The translations under genes were made by a program, and so were the position numbers. From positions 1,273,409-1,337,408 of the forward strand of contig KE159605.1 of assembly GCA_000403295.2 (NCBI GenBank): 64,000 nt of DNA, in the 5' to 3' direction. Position 1 is the stretch's first letter. Each line of letters starts with the position of its first letter. The stretch is from Lachnospiraceae bacterium M18-1. GTDB lineage: Bacteria > Bacillota > Clostridia > Lachnospirales > Lachnospiraceae. Shown piece after piece: positions 35,729 through 45,176 of the stretch. Below the pieces are notes generated by a model, which made no database searches, was not told where the DNA came from, and saw only the letters and a program-made list of their open reading frames with translations.

Positions 35729-35909
35729 GCAGGTCACAAAACCGTATTTTTGAAACGAAACAACACTGAATAACACCAACCAGTACAGATAGTATTATCC
35801 AGTCATTTGGTTTTTCATTATAACATATAAGTCAAAAAAAGTACAGACCAAAATCGAACTTTTGTTCTGTACTTTTTTCATGCGATTTGATTATGCCAGT
35901 ATCTTATTT

Positions 35910-37193
35910 TCATGCGAGAAACTCACTAATTTGTTCTATATAATTATCTTCTGAAAAATCAGTACCGCTTTCACATTCTTCCTTTGGGATTACTTCATCA
36001 ATAAACGGCTGGAGATCGTCTAAGCAGTCATCAATAATTTCTGCAGTGTCTCCATAAACATCTATGGTGATAATTTCTTTCGCATGTCCCATGAGCTGTG
36101 ATACCGCTTTAGGATTGAAATTATTCTTTAATAAGATAGTACAAAAAGTGCTTCGCAAATCATGCCACCTTATATCAGGCAGTCCATTGTCCTCCAACAG
36201 CTTCTTATAATGTCTCCAGTGAAAATCCTTGCTTCTCGGACGTCCATAAGCGGAACAGCAGATATAATCCAAATCCTGAAACGTGCTTGACCTCCTTCTA
36301 CGGTTCTTCTCATACACTTTTCTTTCTTCCAGAATGGCTTCAAACACATAATCTGGTATGGGTATGGTTCGGTAGCTGGACGGCGTTTTCAATCCGATTT
36401 CCTGCTTTGTAAACGTCTTAGCCGGGAAGTCCTCGGCGGTCGTGTTTGGTTTCTTGCCTAACTGCCGCTGCACTTTCAATGTCCGATTGATATAATCTAT
36501 ATCTGAATATTTTACCCCATTGATTTCACACCGCCTCAATCCCAACAGCACTGCAAAAAGTACCTGCATATGGATTGGCGTTTCCCTGCTCGCTTCAATG
36601 AGCGTTAAAACCTGCTCCATATTCAGCGTCTTTTGTAAGTCAATGTTCCGGGTGTGATAGGCTTTCTTTTCTACCTGCTTTGGCAAAGCAACATCAATCG
36701 TCGGATTTATGGAAATGATCTTCTTATTCACAGCATACTGCATGGACGTGTTCATCACCGTTTTTACCAATCTTGCGATAGAAACGGAAGCAGCCGCTTC
36801 TTCATAATAAAGGCTCTGGATATGGCTCCGTTTGATTTCCGTCATTCTGATGTTGCCCATCGCTGGAATCACATGGTTATTCACAATATTGGAATAGGTT
36901 TCATAGGAGCCGCTTGTAATGCGTGGGCGCATTTCTTTTTCAAGCCAGAACAGCATAAAGTCTTTCACTTTTACACTGGTATATACCACATATGTGCCAG
37001 AATATAATTCGCCCAGCGTCTTGTCCCTGTCCATGTTCGCCGCTTTCTTTGTAGCAAATCCGGATTTCTGCTGTGGTATTTTTGTCCCGTCCGCATAAAT
37101 CAGAACCACACGATAGCCAAACTTATTCTTAATCGGCGTGACGTTATAAACCTTCCAGTCCACAAACTGCTGTAATTTCAAATCAAATTCCAT
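35910..37193 (-). CDS. int: Tyrosine recombinase / integrase 1
   Basis: A 427-residue phage-type integrase. SAM-like core-binding domain about 80-170; catalytic domain about 190-400 with the first Arg in VLLGLRRCEINGV, then HDLRSTF (H-x-x-R, written RWHDLRSTFCTIL), GHAKEIITIDVYGD with the nucleophile Tyr. The start at 37193 has AAGGAAC upstream. It lies next to the candidate att repeats and in tandem with a second integrase. Likely excises and integrates the element carrying it. Confidence 0.92.
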   Translation of the reverse strand: MEFDLKLQQFVDWKVYNVTPIKNKFGYRVVLIYADGTKIPQQKSGFATKKAANMDRDKTLGELYSGTYVVYTSVKVKDFMLFWLEKEMRPRITSGSYETYSNIVNNHVIPAMGNIRMTEIKRSHIQSLYYEEAAASVSIARLVKTVMNTSMQYAVNKKIISINPTIDVALPKQVEKKAYHTRNIDLQKTLNMEQVLTLIEASRETPIHMQVLFAVLLGLRRCEINGVKYSDIDYINRTLKVQRQLGKKPNTTAEDFPAKTFTKQEIGLKTPSSYRTIPIPDYVFEAILEERKVYEKNRRRRSSTFQDLDYICCSAYGRPRSKDFHWRHYKKLLEDNGLPDIRWHDLRSTFCTILLKNNFNPKAVSQLMGHAKEIITIDVYGDTAEIIDDCLDDLQPFIDEVIPKEECESGTDFSEDNYIEQISEFLA

Positions 37194-37194
37194 A

Positions 37195-38388
37195 TTACCC
37201 TGTTCCTTCCCTGCCTTCAGGAGCAAAAGCATCATTCATAAAGGCAATAATCTTTTCTTTCTCATCCATGACGTCGCAATAATATTCAAAAGTCGTATTG
37301 ACAGAACTATGTCCCAATAACCCTGATATTTTCGCAAGCGGAACACCCTGCTCCACCAAAATAGTGGCAAACATATGGCGAAGTCCATGCACGGTTACGG
37401 CAGGAAGCCCATTCCGCACACACAGCTTTGTCAAAGCATTGTTCATGGCAGACAGGCTATGTACCTTTCCATTTGCCTGACAACTGATATAATCGTTATC
37501 AATAAAAGCCTCCTGCATCTTCTCTTTATACATATCTATCTGACATTTTCTTTTCTCCAACTCCGTAATAATGACCTCCGGCACACGCAATACCCGGAAA
37601 CTGTTGGGCGTTTTAGGATCACGTTCGATTGAAATGTTTTCTTCAATCCTGCTCCTCTCTTTTATTATGGGGTTTGCAACAATCTGCCTGCTGATTTTTA
37701 CACTACGATGTTCTAAATCAAAGTCGGAAAATTTCAGTCCATAGATTTCACCTTTCCGCAGTCCGCAAAACAGTCCCAACAGAATTTCCAAATACCAGTT
37801 ATCCTTTGAAGCCGCCTGAAGGAGTATTTTTATTTTCTCCCTGCTGAGAATCACGATATTGGGTTTCTTTCGCTTATACGGCTTTGTTTCCGGCACGGGA
37901 TTCACATTGATATAGCCCTCTATGACTGCCTCTTTCATGGCAAGATTCAAAATTTCCCGTCCTTTGTTTCCTGCCGAAACACAAGCCTTTGACGTCCTCT
38001 CCAGAAGTCCGTCCAGGTATTCCACGCTGACAAATCTCATCTTTATGTCATAATCAATATTTGGGATAATCAAGTCATATAAGGCGTATGCCCCAACCAT
38101 TCTTGTTGTCGTTTCAATTCTTTTTGAAAACACTTCCTCAAACCAGTAGATAAGATAATCTTTAAAGAGGACGTCTTTATTGGATTTGCCTGAAAGCTGC
38201 TGTTTCCGCAACAGCGTATTAAATTCTTCCTCGCATTTCCGATAACTGGCCTCCGCCTCTGCCTGACTGGAAAATCCGCCTTTCTTTCCATATTTAACAA
38301 TGCCATTATCTTGCAGTGCCTTTGTACGGTGATACCATGAATTTCGTTCAAAAAAAGCAACACTCTTTTCCTGTGTTTTCTTTCCCAT
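37195..38388 (-). CDS. int: Tyrosine recombinase / integrase 2
   Basis: A 397-residue integrase, distantly similar to the neighbour. Catalytic residues are visible in LFCGLRKGEIYGLKF (Arg), TVHGLRHMFATIL (H-x-x-R) and GHSSVNTTFEYYCDV (Tyr). The start at 38388 is preceded by GGAGGTG. Its stop is 2 bp from the start of integrase 1, so the two are an operon. Tandem integrases suggest either a two-recombinase element or duplication with specialisation. Confidence 0.9.
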   Translation of the reverse strand: MGKKTQEKSVAFFERNSWYHRTKALQDNGIVKYGKKGGFSSQAEAEASYRKCEEEFNTLLRKQQLSGKSNKDVLFKDYLIYWFEEVFSKRIETTTRMVGAYALYDLIIPNIDYDIKMRFVSVEYLDGLLERTSKACVSAGNKGREILNLAMKEAVIEGYINVNPVPETKPYKRKKPNIVILSREKIKILLQAASKDNWYLEILLGLFCGLRKGEIYGLKFSDFDLEHRSVKISRQIVANPIIKERSRIEENISIERDPKTPNSFRVLRVPEVIITELEKRKCQIDMYKEKMQEAFIDNDYISCQANGKVHSLSAMNNALTKLCVRNGLPAVTVHGLRHMFATILVEQGVPLAKISGLLGHSSVNTTFEYYCDVMDEKEKIIAFMNDAFAPEGREGTG

Positions 38389-38407
38389 TCCTATCACCTC
38401 CGCACAT

Positions 38408-38614
38408 TTAGCTCGCTCCATTTAACCATTGATCAAATCCCTCTTTGGGAACCCGGTACAGCTTTCCTATTTTTATCACCCTGAACGGTTTCTGACTCTC
38501 ATAGGCTTCATCCAGAAATGCGTATGCCTTACTTCTGCCAATACCCAATAGCTTTTGAATGTCATCAGCGTCATAAACCTGTTTTTGTAAATTCATGGTA
38601 TCTATATCAGTCAC
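38408..38614 (-). CDS. xis: Excisionase-like HTH protein
   Basis: A 68-residue protein with a winged helix-turn-helix (YDADDIQKLLGIGRSKAYAF then KLYRVPKEGFDQWL), the usual HTH_17/excisionase fold. It lies 20 bp upstream of the tandem integrases in the same operon, which fits a directionality factor. Confidence 0.8.
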   Translation of the reverse strand: MTDIDTMNLQKQVYDADDIQKLLGIGRSKAYAFLDEAYESQKPFRVIKIGKLYRVPKEGFDQWLNGAS

Positions 38615-38708
38615 CTCCCGAAATACAAAAGGGACTGCTTGCTATTATCATAGCTTTACAATCCCTTCCCGTCTAATGTGCGAATTTTCAAATCGCATCC
38701 TTGACTTT

Positions 38709-39248
38709 TCAATTATCCTTGTTCTCACCGCAATACCTTTTCCTTATAAAATAATCATATCCCTGCCTGCTGTTGCAAAACATACAGGTATCTTTTAAAT
38801 TTTGATTCTTATCTGCCCTCTGGATAAAATGCTCTTTGGAATCATAAAAGGGTTTTGCACATATTGGGCATAAGCACATTAAAATCGGTTTATCCCGTTT
38901 TCTCATTCCTGTGCTGGAGCATAACGCTTTATCAACCTTTATCATTTGTTGCCTGTCCAATGTCCCGATATAATCTCCCAGTCTCTTTTTGTCCAGTGTT
39001 CGGACTTGCTCTAACAGCACAACAGAATCTTTTTCCAGACCTTGCATATCTGCCGGAACCGGGACATGCGTGGGCATTTTTGACTTTGGCCTGCTTGTAA
39101 TTGCTGCCACAATTACGGTTGGGCTGTATTGATTCCCTCTGTTATTCTGAATCACTAATACCGGACGGTATCCGCCCTGCTCACTTCCGAAAACGGGATT
39201 TAAGTCTGCATGGTAAATATCCCCTCGTCTGATTTTTCTTTCTTCCAT
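38709..39248 (-). CDS. PemK/MazF-type toxin with C-terminal Cys-rich extension
   Basis: The N-terminal 115 residues are a PemK/MazF endoribonuclease: [50 protein letters not shown] and [14 protein letters not shown]. The remaining 60 residues form a separate cysteine-rich unit ([13 protein letters not shown] ... [12 protein letters not shown]) able to bind zinc. No antitoxin gene is obvious beside it. The start at 39248 has GGAGG eleven bases upstream; a start six residues earlier is possible. Confidence 0.85.
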   Translation of the reverse strand: MEERKIRRGDIYHADLNPVFGSEQGGYRPVLVIQNNRGNQYSPTVIVAAITSRPKSKMPTHVPVPADMQGLEKDSVVLLEQVRTLDKKRLGDYIGTLDRQQMIKVDKALCSSTGMRKRDKPILMCLCPICAKPFYDSKEHFIQRADKNQNLKDTCMFCNSRQGYDYFIRKRYCGENKDN

Positions 39249-39399
39249 AATAAAAATGTCCTCCATAATCTTTACTTCCTGAATCCAGTCTGATTTTTCT
39301 TTCATGGCGGAAAATATAAATTTGCAGAATACATCTTGCCTGCCGAAAAAAACTGCATTTCAGGTATGTATCAGCCGAACACAAAAGCATGGCTTTTTG

Positions 39400-39983
39400 A
39401 TTATTCTTAAGAATATTTTCATGTTTTGTTTCCGGCTACCACTTTTAGCCTGATAAGCCTATTTGTCCTCGACACCCCGGCTTATAAATTACCGCTTTTA
39501 CGGCAAACATAGGGAAGTCACCAAACGACTGGCTGCTGACCAGTTCCACAGGATTCGCACCCCTCCGGGGATCGCCCGGAGCCGCCCTCATTGGTTGCGG
39601 CGTTTTTACACCTGATGGGTATTTACGCTCGACCTGTGACTGGACGGGAGTATCATTGTCCCTGCTGCCTGTTATCGCCTTACCAGTAGCAAGCTGGCAG
39701 TTATAGCCCGGTATTTTCCGCTCCTTAAATGAGGATAGGACAGCCGCAAACCATTGTCTTTTTATCTGTGCGATTTCGATGCCTTTATCTCCATTTAGCT
39801 CATGGCGTACCTGCTAACGTGGCTTACGCTCATCACGATAACAACAGGAATGTATTTGATGAATGGGTATGAAATTTTCATGGTACGAACCCATTCACCA
39901 CATAAATGCAGAAAACAGGTGAAGGAATTTTTATCTCCCTCACCTGTTTCCTCACTAATCAGGCAAAACCCGAAAGTCCTTTT
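39400..39983. other. Long GC-richer non-coding stretch, possible structured RNA
   Basis: About 580 bp without a convincing gene between the PemK gene and a sigma-like gene. It is more GC-rich than the flanks and contains several stems, such as ctccggg / cccggag near 39563-39583 and actgg / ccagt near 39527-39545. The plus-strand frame at 39802-39987 has no ribosome site. A structured RNA or regulatory leader for the toxin operon is possible; nothing specific is recognised. Confidence 0.45.
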
Positions 39984-40460
39984 TTAATTTTTTTCAAAAA
40001 ACTTTTTCAGGCTTTGCATTGCCCCGTGGATACTGTACTCTACTGCTCTGGTTGAGCATTGCTCCCGCTCTGCGATTTCCACATAGGTCAACTCCTGAAA
40101 ATAATGCAGTATCAGCCTTTTCTTCTGTTTTTCCGGCAGTTCGTTGATTGCCTTATGTAGCTTTTCTGCCTGAAATCTGCGGAACACGATTTCTTCCATG
40201 CTGTCCGGCTTTTTCATCGCTCTCATATTCAAAGTGTTTTCCCACACCTCGGACTGCTCGATATGCCTGTCCACCACGTTAAGATATACCAAATCGCTTA
40301 ATTCAAAAGAATCAAACGTGTCATACAGCACCTTGCTGATTTCAAGTTTATGTGATACACCTTGTCCATCTTTGAATGAAACGTAATACTGGCCGTCTTT
40401 CTCGAATATCGTATAAGGATTGTACTTATCCTTTCTTCTTTTTGGGCGATTACCCTCCAT
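39984..40460 (-). CDS. Sigma-70 region 4-like element regulator
   Basis: A 158-residue protein. The C-terminal half has a sigma region 4 helix-turn-helix (AINELPEKQKKRLILHYFQE then LTYVEIAEREQCSTRAVEYS). The N-terminal half is specific to conjugative transposon regulators (IFEKDGQYYVSFKDGQGVSH). GGAGG precedes the ATG by seven bases. Likely regulates excision or transfer genes of the element with the tandem integrases. Confidence 0.82.
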   Translation of the reverse strand: MEGNRPKRRKDKYNPYTIFEKDGQYYVSFKDGQGVSHKLEISKVLYDTFDSFELSDLVYLNVVDRHIEQSEVWENTLNMRAMKKPDSMEEIVFRRFQAEKLHKAINELPEKQKKRLILHYFQELTYVEIAEREQCSTRAVEYSIHGAMQSLKKFFEKN

Positions 40461-40921
40461 ATCTTTTCCTCCAATCTGAATTGAGCAGGCTTTTGCCTGC
40501 GATGCTTCTTGACCATCAGGTCAAGAAGATTGCTGTGCAGCAGATAAGCTAATTCAGGTTGGAAGGCGGTGAGCGGCAACCGATGATGAATAACGCCCTG
40601 CGGCGTAATCCGGCAAAAAACGACAAAAGAAAAACCGCAAAGGCTGTCACACCTTTACGGTCTATGGAGAATTTATTTCTATTATATAGAAATTTGACCT
40701 CTACTTGCGGGGTAGAAAGCCCCCTTGTATTGGCAAGGATTTTTTTAACGGGTTTTCCTCTAATCCTTTATTTTGTATATAAAAATAGACATCATTATTT
40801 GCGGACAATAAAAATCCCTCCAAACTTCCAAAAGCGAAACCGGAGAGATTTCAAAGCATAGCAAATCAGCTCACCGAAACATCGTTTTTTTTATTCGGTG
40901 GGCTTATACCCGTAATTATAT
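40461..40921. other. Non-coding stretch with several hairpins
   Basis: No supported gene. Stems include ccgcaaagg / cctttacgg near 40636-40662, and ctcaccgaa / ttcggtggg near 40870-40905. The plus-strand frame at 40559-40861 lacks a ribosome site and family similarity. Confidence 0.4.
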
Positions 40922-40970
40922 AAAAACAGAGCCGATAAATAGTGATTTCATTCACCTGTTCATCGGCTCT
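40922..40970 (-). terminator. Rho-independent terminator after KTR gene
   Basis: Minus-strand stem AGAGCCGAT / ATCGGCTCT with an inner GGTGA/TCACT stem, followed by GTTTTTA. It begins six bases after the KTR stop codon. Confidence 0.8.
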
Positions 40971-40975
40971 GCGTC

Positions 40976-41146
40976 TTATGCGTCTGGCTCATTAATAATA
41001 GTTGTTTTTAAATTTTTAATGTTAATTAGAGTCTGTTTCCTACACTTAGGACAATATAGGGGGAATTTTTTCAGAACTGTATCATCTCTAATTTTATTTC
41101 GGGTTTTATTGCCACAGACAGGACAATATAACCATTGAATCTGCAT
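40976..41146 (-). CDS. Cysteine-rich KTR-domain protein
   Basis: A 56-residue protein with CPVCGNKTRNKIRDDTVLKK followed by CPKCRKQ, the cysteine-rich KTR family found in clostridial mobile elements. Two C-x2-C pairs indicate zinc binding. AAGGAG lies seven bases before the ATG. It is cotranscribed with the HTH gene upstream. Confidence 0.85.
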   Translation of the reverse strand: MQIQWLYCPVCGNKTRNKIRDDTVLKKFPLYCPKCRKQTLINIKNLKTTIINEPDA

Positions 41147-41159
41147 ATCAAAACTCCTT

Positions 41160-41750
41160 TTAAAACAAATCCGAGTATACTGTCAAACCATCTTTAACAC
41201 AATACAAATATAGTTTTCCTCCATAATTTATCGGTATACGAAATGCAGGACTTTGCTCAGGATATAAACGGTTTAACAATACCCTGTCATTTTTTACATA
41301 TGCTGCAAAAGAAATATAGTGTTTCTTTTCCATTGGATGATTAAACGTAATATAATAGTCAATGTCCGTTTCCTCTATTGATATTCCAAGTTCTTCTGTT
41401 TTTTCTACTAAATTAAGACGTTCTAATTTTCGTCCACAACAAAAAATAGATGCACTGCCTGTGCTGACTAATATATTTCCACAATCAGGACAGACATAAA
41501 AAAGAATCTTATCTATATTACCACTGTCTGGTTTGTTAGAAATAATTTCTCCTTCCATCATCTGTACCATATCTACACCAAGAATCGAAGAAAGATCAGC
41601 CCAATAAGATAAATCTGGACAGCCTAAACCACATTCCCATTTTGAAACAGTTTTATTCAATACACCGATTGCGTCTGCCAGATTTTTTTGTGTCATCCCT
41701 TTTTCTTTCCGCAAATGCGCTATTAACTTTCCTACTTTGGTACAGTCCAT
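41160..41750 (-). CDS. XRE-family regulator with zinc-ribbon-like centre
   Basis: A 196-residue protein: N-terminal Cro/C1-type helix-turn-helix (LRKEKGMTQKNLADAIGVLN then KTVSKWECG, about 5-60), then CPDCGNILVSTGSASIFCCG, a rubredoxin/desulfoferrodoxin-like cysteine pair, then a beta-rich region. The start at 41750 has GGAGGTG. Regulates the neighbouring operon or itself; the metal site suggests a redox signal, which is inference. Confidence 0.8.
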   Translation of the reverse strand: MDCTKVGKLIAHLRKEKGMTQKNLADAIGVLNKTVSKWECGLGCPDLSYWADLSSILGVDMVQMMEGEIISNKPDSGNIDKILFYVCPDCGNILVSTGSASIFCCGRKLERLNLVEKTEELGISIEETDIDYYITFNHPMEKKHYISFAAYVKNDRVLLNRLYPEQSPAFRIPINYGGKLYLYCVKDGLTVYSDLF

Positions 41751-43538
41751 AGTTTTCACCTCCTTGCTCTATCATATCATTTTTACAGAAATCTGGAAAT
41801 GATACGAATTAGTTGTATCGGCAACTGTCGTAGATTTGACATATCTAAAAACCGTTCCTGTCCATATATGTCACTGATTGTATCTTTGTCTTGCCCAATC
41901 GCCGCAGCCAAAAACAGAATCCCTTTGCGATTATATTCACTGATAATTTGCTTCATATCATCTATAGCTGCCTGTCCAGTATATTCTGGCATGGCTTTAG
42001 GCTGTCCGTCACTGATGCTAATTAGTAATTTTGTTGTTTGAGGCATTTTTACCAACTTTTCTGCAAGAATCCGAAGTGCCATTCCATCTCTGTTATTACT
42101 ATGGCTCTGAATCGCCATAAGAGAATATTTATCATTTAATTCTGGTTCTTCCCAATCAATATAGGAATACATTGACATTCTTTCTATTGGAGAACGGTCT
42201 GCTGTATCTCCGTAAATAAGTAATGGTATTTTACACGCCGCACAGAACTCATATACCGCAACAGCAGCTCGTTTCGCCGCTTCTAACCGTTCAAATGCTT
42301 TCATGGACGCTGACTGGTCAATACGCAACGCCACCACAAGTGACGGTTCTTCTTCTGGCGGTCTTTTTTTTTGAAAAGTACCGATGGTCTTGTGAAGATA
42401 CCTTTTCAGCGTGAAATTTTGTACCATAAACACAATTTTTGCTAAACTCAGTAGAAACTTCATGCTCCAAGAGTGGAGTTGTTTTTCGTATCAGCTCTCT
42501 AATAACAGGCATCAGTTCTGAAACCATTTTATTATACTCACGGTGGTGCGCCAATGTCGCTTCTGGACGATGAACAATCAAGCCAACTTTTTCATGAGAA
42601 GTTCCTTTCACCAATTCTCGTGCCTGTTGATTCAGATGCTTGCGAAAAGCCTTTTTTTCTTCTGCAAGTGCTGCCTGTTCTTCAGGCGTCAACTCATGAT
42701 AGATTGGCGCACCTTCCTCGCTGGTATCCGATTCTCTGGATTTTGAAGATATTTCTGACGCATATACTGAAATACCTTCACTGTCTGGAGTTTTTTTCAA
42801 AGCAACTGCTGATTGAATATCTGTATCTAAAGGAACTTTGAATACATCATTCTCTCCTTCTGCATAAATTTCCATGACCTCTCCATTTGTTTTTGCTAGA
42901 GAAGATGAGACCTCCTCCAAAGCTGCTAATAATCCACGTTCTGACAAAGCTTTTTCCAGAATAACAATCTCGTCCTCGTCTGTGGTTATTTTATAAATAA
43001 CTTTATGATATAGAGCATCAATGGTTTCTGATCCTTGTAAAACAGCATCTGTCCAAAAGAAATAGGAACGCATTCCTGCCACACCTTTGATGGCATTTGC
43101 TTTCGCTGTTTTATCCAATTCAATTATAGTTTTCGCAAACGTGTACAGCAAAGTCTCATTTGTATATCCAACTTTCGCTGCTGCCCGTTCCACCATAACG
43201 CTGGCTTCTGGCAAATCCATTTTTTCGCTATGTTGAACCCTATCTCGCAAAGCCTCATTTAGCGGACGGCAGCCATTATAACCTCTGTTTGTCGTAATCA
43301 CCACAATAAAATCCGGATGGCGGTGTACGATGCGTGTTGGCAGGTTGATACTTCCATCTGGCTCAAGGGCCGAATTTAATGCCATCAACACTGCTGCGTC
43401 ACGGATAACTGTCGGTTCTTGTATTTCAAGCAGCCATCCGTTTTCATAAGCTCTGACGATTTCTGACGGATAATATTGGTATTCAACACTTGTGGAATCT
43501 GCTTTTTCATCAGGTAGTACAGGGAGAATAGATCCTAA

Positions 43539-45176
43539 CCCGGATAAACCGGAAAAGTTTTTTTGCATTTCCTCCAAATTTCAAGTACAATAAAGAAAAA
43601 TATTGGAGGATGTGTTCATGTTACTTACGGATAAATATGCTGACAAAATGAATGGTATCATCACTTGCTATGACCGTATGATCATCCAGGGCTATATCCC
43701 CGGATGGAGTTATGCGGAAGGTATGACCAGCTATTTAAAAGCCAACAACATCCGTATTTTTGATTTTTCGACTTTCTCCCAGCCCCTTACGGAACAGGTT
43801 CGTGTAAATGCCCAGCGCATTGCAGATGAAAACGGCATCCAGATTGAGTTCATCCGGAAACTCCGGGCGTTCCGAAAAGATGACCGCATCCAGGAGATCA
43901 TTCAGAAAACCGGTAAGTCTGAGGGGCTGATTCATATCTTTTCTGCCATGGAACAATGCAATACTTATAAGCCATGGCATGATAAAACAACCGGAAAAAC
44001 ATTCCTTAAGTTTGACCAAAGCAAATGTCTCCATTATTATTTTTATTTTATAGATAAAGAACTCGGCTTGTGTTATCTCCGGGTTCCCACCTGGGCTCCC
44101 TTCCGACTGCAGTTCTACATGAACGGTCATAATCTTCTGGCCCATAAGCTGCAAAAGAAAGGGATCACTTACCGTATGCATGATAACGCCTTCCTTGAAA
44201 TCTCAGATGTCGAAACTGCCCAGAAACTATCTGACAGAATCAACCCGGAAGGTCTCCATAAAATCCTGGATGTATTTGCAAAACGCTACTGTCCCATTGC
44301 GGAATCGCTCGGTCTCGGCTACACTTGGACAGTCCAACAGATTGAGTGTGCAACCGATATCATGTTCAAACAGGCCTGTGACCTGGAGCCCCTTTATGAT
44401 GAGATCATCCGGACGGCAATCTTTACGGTAAAGCCGGATAACATCGCTGCATTCCTGGGACAGCGCATTACCTATAACTGTAAGAAAGAAGTCGGTACAA
44501 ACTATAACCAGCGTATTCTCGGTACGAGAATCAAACACCATATGGGTGATGTATCAATTAAAATGTATGATAAATTTGGCTGTGTCTTACGGATAGAAAG
44601 TACTTGCAATGACATCGGGACTTTTCGTGTAAAACGGAAAGTGGAACACAGGGACGGCAGTTCCACAGAACAAAAAGCGCCTTTGAAAAAAAGTATTTAT
44701 AGCCTGTATCAGTTATTCACAATCATGAAAGCCGCCAACTACCGGTATCTGGAATTCGTATCATCCTTTGATGACCACAGCGGCGGAAAGAAGAATCTTA
44801 CAAAAGCAACAGAGGCTGTTAAGGAGAAAGGCCGTTCCTACCGTGGGCTGAACTTCTTTTCCCCAAAAGATCTGTTGGTACTGGAAGTGATCAGCCGGGG
44901 CGAATACATGACTTTTGGAATGCAGGGAAAGGATATCCGCCGCCATCTGGAGGATATCAGTCCGTCTGCCATGTCGAGAATTTTTAAGCGGCTCCGTCTC
45001 CATGGGATTATTGAACGGGTTCAAGGAACTTATAAGTATTTTACAACAGCTTACGGCAAAGAGGTCATTGCGGCAGGATTAACCGTTAGAAACCTTGTGC
45101 TTATACCAGCATTGGCATAAGTGTTTTTCTTATGCAGAAATTTTGCCATTTTGCGTCAAAAAATATTTATAAGTGG
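43539..45176 (+). mobile_element. Unclassified single-gene insertion element (1,638 bp)
   Basis: It interrupts the AAA domain of the gene above and is flanked by a perfect 5-bp duplication cctaa (43534-43538 and 45177-45181). Removing it restores the reading frame through DKSDILGSILPVLP. The ends show only short, imperfect similarity (CC...ATAAA), and the left end has a small CCGG-ATAAA-CCGG palindrome. The single gene on the plus strand fills most of the element. I do not recognise it as any named IS family. Confidence 0.8.
43618..45120 (+). CDS. Putative novel transposase, 500 residues, with C-terminal winged helix
   Basis: The product of the insertion element. Similar large proteins occur in many bacteria and are usually annotated as hypothetical or MarR-like. 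Visible parts: N-terminal ITCYDRMIIQGYIPGWSYAE, a central GLCYLRVPTWAPFRLQFYMN, and a C-terminal winged-helix segment (GKDIRRHLEDISPSAMSRIF). The motif ECTD-like acidic positions (for example HDNAFLEISD, IESTCNDIG) could include catalytic residues, but no DDE set is certain. The start at 43618 has GGAGG eight bases upstream. Mobility is supported by its target duplication. Confidence 0.7.
   Translation: MLLTDKYADKMNGIITCYDRMIIQGYIPGWSYAEGMTSYLKANNIRIFDFSTFSQPLTEQVRVNAQRIADENGIQIEFIRKLRAFRKDDRIQEIIQKTGKSEGLIHIFSAMEQCNTYKPWHDKTTGKTFLKFDQSKCLHYYFYFIDKELGLCYLRVPTWAPFRLQFYMNGHNLLAHKLQKKGITYRMHDNAFLEISDVETAQKLSDRINPEGLHKILDVFAKRYCPIAESLGLGYTWTVQQIECATDIMFKQACDLEPLYDEIIRTAIFTVKPDNIAAFLGQRITYNCKKEVGTNYNQRILGTRIKHHMGDVSIKMYDKFGCVLRIESTCNDIGTFRVKRKVEHRDGSSTEQKAPLKKSIYSLYQLFTIMKAANYRYLEFVSSFDDHSGGKKNLTKATEAVKEKGRSYRGLNFFSPKDLLVLEVISRGEYMTFGMQGKDIRRHLEDISPSAMSRIFKRLRLHGIIERVQGTYKYFTTAYGKEVIAAGLTVRNLVLIPALA

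Noticed and set aside
39802..39987. Plus-strand 61-codon frame in the non-coding block
   Set aside because: No ribosome site, no recognisable family, and it runs into the end of the sigma-like gene.
40298..40579. Minus-strand 93-codon frame overlapping the sigma-like gene
   Set aside because: Two thirds lie out of frame inside the sigma-like gene and the start is TTG without a good ribosome site; the first 30 codons look protein-like but are not enough.
40559..40861. Plus-strand 100-codon frame
   Set aside because: Basic, low-complexity translation of hairpin-rich DNA with no ribosome site.
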